In this document: piece after piece, positions 4,607 to 6,541 of the stretch | Numbering within the stretch: position 1 is the stretch's first letter | Layout: every line of letters starts with the position of its first letter | NCBI GenBank assembly: GCA_013695335.1 | Contig: JACDAR010000229.1 | Coordinates: forward strand, 1 to 6,541 | Direction of reading: 5' to 3' | DNA length: 6,541 bases | Origin: Rubrobacter sp. | Lineage (GTDB): Bacteria > Actinomycetota > Rubrobacteria > Rubrobacterales > Rubrobacteraceae | Translations under genes and position numbers: made by a program | Notes under the pieces: model-generated | Told to the model about the DNA's origin: nothing | The model's input: only the letters and a program-made list of their open reading frames with translations | Databases searched by the model: none

Positions 4607-6541
4607 GAGGTCCGGCGAAGGAACCCGCACCTCCACGAGCGTCTCCCCAGCCGCCTCCGCAAGCCGCACCGTTATGGTTCCGCCGGATTCATCGTATGAC
4701 CAGTCAGCTTCCCTGCCATTTGCCAGCACGTTCTCTGGGCGGGTGTTCACCGCGCGCAGCTCCAGATGGACAGATCCGCGCTCCGGGACGAAGGAACCTT
4801 CTCTTCCCCCGATGCGAACCGAGATCCCACCGTCAAGAACCTCGCAGGCGATGGCACGCCTGGCAAACTCGCCGTCCTCGTACCCGAACCCATTGCCAGC
4901 GTCTTCGTAGAACACAGATTCGTCCGAGCCTTCGGCCGGGTAAACAAGTAGCGTCAGTGGGTCTGTTGGCTTCTCGGCTGTATGGTTCGCGTCAGGGCCC
5001 ATGGGGATGGCGGCGTTGGCCCGGACGTAGATCGGCGGTTCTCCGAGTGGGGCGTGGGCCAGGATGTGGGCCGGGCCGTCGAAGCGTTCGCCGCTCCAGA
5101 AATGGAACCAGGTTCCTTCCGGCAGGTAGACGTGACGGTGTTCGATGCCAGGGCGGCTGATCGGGGCAACGAGCATCGAGGGTCCGAACAGAAACTCGTC
5201 GTCGGCAGTGTACGTGGTCTCGTCCTCCGGGTACTCGAAGAGGAGGGGGCGAAGGATTGGGGCTCCGGTACGGTGGCACTCCTCAAAGGTCGTGTACAGG
5301 TAGGGGAGGAGGCGCTGGCGCAGTTTGAGCATCTTGCGGCACACTGACTCCCACGGATCTCCAAAGGCCCAAGGTTCCTGGCTGATGGTGCCCTTCGCCG
5401 AGTGGTTGCGGCAAAACGGCTGGAAGATCCCGAACTCGGTGAACCGGGCGAGGAGTTCGCCGTTGGAGTCTCCGAAGAACCCACCAATGTCCACGCCGGC
5501 CCACGCGATGCCGGAGAGGCCGAGGTTCTGTAGCTGGGGCATGCTCATCCAGATGTGTTCCCACCACGACGAGTTGTCCCCCGTCCACTGCATGGCGTGA
5601 CGTTGCAGCCCGGCGTACCCGGAACGGGAGATCACGAACGGCCGCTCGTCCGGCTTGAGCTTGAGGAGCCCTTCTCTGACGGAACGGACCATCAGGGAGC
5701 CATACGTGTTGTGGATCTGGCCGTGCAGCCGCGTCTCACCGCCTCCAGGATGCACCACATCCGAAGGCATAGTGGACTGCTGCGGGATGAAGAGCGAGGG
5801 CTCGTTCATGTCGCACCAGATGCCCGAGACGCCAGCCTCCACGAGCCCGTGATGATTTTCGCCCCACCACTCGCGGGTCTCAGGGTTAGTGAAGTCGGGG
5901 AAGGCGCAGACGCCAGGCCATACCGCGTTGCGGAACTCTTCGCCTTCGCGTGTTTTGCAGAAGAGGTTGCGGTCGCGGCCCTCCTGGTAGACGCTGTAGT
6001 TCTCGTCGGCCTTCACTCCGGGGTCTACGATGGTGACTACCCTGAAGCCGTCTTCGCGCAGGTCGGAGATGAGCTTTTCGGGGTCGGGGAAGGCTTCGTC
6101 ATCCCAGGTGAAGACGCGGTATCCGTCCATGTAGTCGATGTCCAGGTAGATCACATCGCACGGTATGTCCCGCTCCCGGAACTGGCGCGCGATCCCACGC
6201 ACCTCTTCCTCGGTCTCGTAGCTCCAGCGGCACTGCTGATTCCCGAGCGACCACATAGGAGGCATCGGCGTGCGTCCCGTCAGCCCTGTGTAGCGATTCA
6301 GGACCCCGCGCGGCGTCGGGCCGCAGAAGACGTAGTACACCACGTCGCCACCCTCGGCCCCGTAGTAGGCCACGTCGGGATCTTCTTTCGCCAGATCGAA
6401 CTCCACGCGATGCGTGTTGTCGAAGAGGAGGCCGTGGGCCTTGCCGTCGGTTAGCGAGAGGCTGAAAGGGACAGAGGAATACAGGTTGTTGAAGGCTGCA
6501 GTGTGCCCTGCGGGCGGGTCTACGTTCCAGAAGACCTGGGA
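4589..6541 (-). CDS. Glycoside hydrolase family 31 alpha-glucosidase, N-terminus cut by right window edge
   Basis: This retaining glycosidase releases alpha-linked glucose from the non-reducing end of oligosaccharides. The frame is open to the right edge, and the 45 codons before the first possible start at 6406 read as family sequence (YSSVPFSLSLTDGKAHGLLFDN). The true start therefore lies outside; roughly 130-190 residues are missing if the length is typical. Numbering from the first in-frame codon (6539-6541), the N-terminal beta-sandwich is followed by PPMWSLGNQQCRWSY (94-108) and LDIDYMDGY (133-141). The nucleophile is Asp244 in WCDMNEP (codon 5810-5812). Arg306 lies in ISRSGYAG, and the acid/base is Asp322 in WTGDN (codon 5576-5578). 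VDIGGF and RNHSAKG (His380) follow. A C-terminal beta domain resembles DUF5110 (FYEDAGNGFGYEDGEF, 544-559). No signal peptide can be judged. The DIDYMDGY form favours alpha-glucosidase over alpha-xylosidase. All catalytic residues are intact and the gene ends naturally with TAG. Confidence 0.97.
   Translation of the reverse strand, partial: SQVFWNVDPPAGHTAAFNNLYSSVPFSLSLTDGKAHGLLFDNTHRVEFDLAKEDPDVAYYGAEGGDVVYYVFCGPTPRGVLNRYTGLTGRTPMPPMWSLGNQQCRWSYETEEEVRGIARQFRERDIPCDVIYLDIDYMDGYRVFTWDDEAFPDPEKLISDLREDGFRVVTIVDPGVKADENYSVYQEGRDRNLFCKTREGEEFRNAVWPGVCAFPDFTNPETREWWGENHHGLVEAGVSGIWCDMNEPSLFIPQQSTMPSDVVHPGGGETRLHGQIHNTYGSLMVRSVREGLLKLKPDERPFVISRSGYAGLQRHAMQWTGDNSSWWEHIWMSMPQLQNLGLSGIAWAGVDIGGFFGDSNGELLARFTEFGIFQPFCRNHSAKGTISQEPWAFGDPWESVCRKMLKLRQRLLPYLYTTFEECHRTGAPILRPLLFEYPEDETTYTADDEFLFGPSMLVAPISRPGIEHRHVYLPEGTWFHFWSGERFDGPAHILAHAPLGEPPIYVRANAAIPMGPDANHTAEKPTDPLTLLVYPAEGSDESVFYEDAGNGFGYEDGEFARRAIACEVLDGGISVRIGGREGSFVPERGSVHLELRAVNTRPENVLANGREADWSYDESGGTITVRLAEAAGETLVEVRVPSPDLDPTSE

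Noticed and set aside
4589..6406. Treating the alpha-glucosidase as complete, with a start at 6406
   Set aside because: The codon at 6404-6406 is an internal GTG. The 45 codons upstream of it to the window edge are open and read as conserved GH31 N-terminal sequence, so the gene continues beyond the window.
5555..6454. 299-codon open frame on the plus strand antisense to the alpha-glucosidase
   Set aside because: The opposite strand encodes clear GH31 catalytic motifs throughout, and the antisense product has no recognisable feature.

Overview
The window is a compact, moderately high-GC bacterial stretch (about 60% or slightly more G+C by eye). It holds seven protein genes, two of them cut by the window edges. 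The gene content and promoter style (several -10 boxes directly in front of start codons, few Shine-Dalgarno sites) would fit an actinobacterial lineage such as Rubrobacterales. That placement is an inference from style, not proven by any marker gene here. I see no RNA gene, insertion sequence, CRISPR array, phage gene or other sign of recent transfer.

Left part (1-2746, all minus strand): an MFS transporter is followed by a class III, glutathione-type alcohol/formaldehyde dehydrogenase. One base after the dehydrogenase stop comes the start of S-formylglutathione hydrolase, which runs off the left edge. Dehydrogenase plus hydrolase form the standard two-step glutathione route of formaldehyde detoxification: S-hydroxymethylglutathione to S-formylglutathione to formate plus glutathione. 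The transporter lies 91 bp upstream on the same strand; its substrate cannot be read from the sequence.

Middle (2747-4570, plus strand): a 92-bp divergent promoter region leads into a small three-helix membrane protein of unknown function. Two adjacent paralogous HAD-superfamily phosphatase/phosphomutase genes follow, 6 bp apart and about half identical. Both keep the residue pattern of beta-phosphoglucomutase-like enzymes.

Right part (4589-6541, minus strand): a glycoside hydrolase family 31 alpha-glucosidase, convergent with the HAD pair and truncated at its N-terminus by the window edge. A long imperfect hairpin sits in the 18-bp convergence zone and extends into the glycosidase 3' end. 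Alpha-glucosidase plus beta-phosphoglucomutase-like enzymes suggests a loose carbohydrate theme on this side, but the genes face each other and need not be co-regulated.

The window is mostly ordinary metabolism. The observations most worth following are the three start-proximal -10 boxes that imply leaderless transcripts, the HAD tandem duplication, and the glutathione-type formaldehyde pathway if the host is indeed an actinobacterium. I found no convincing undescribed system.
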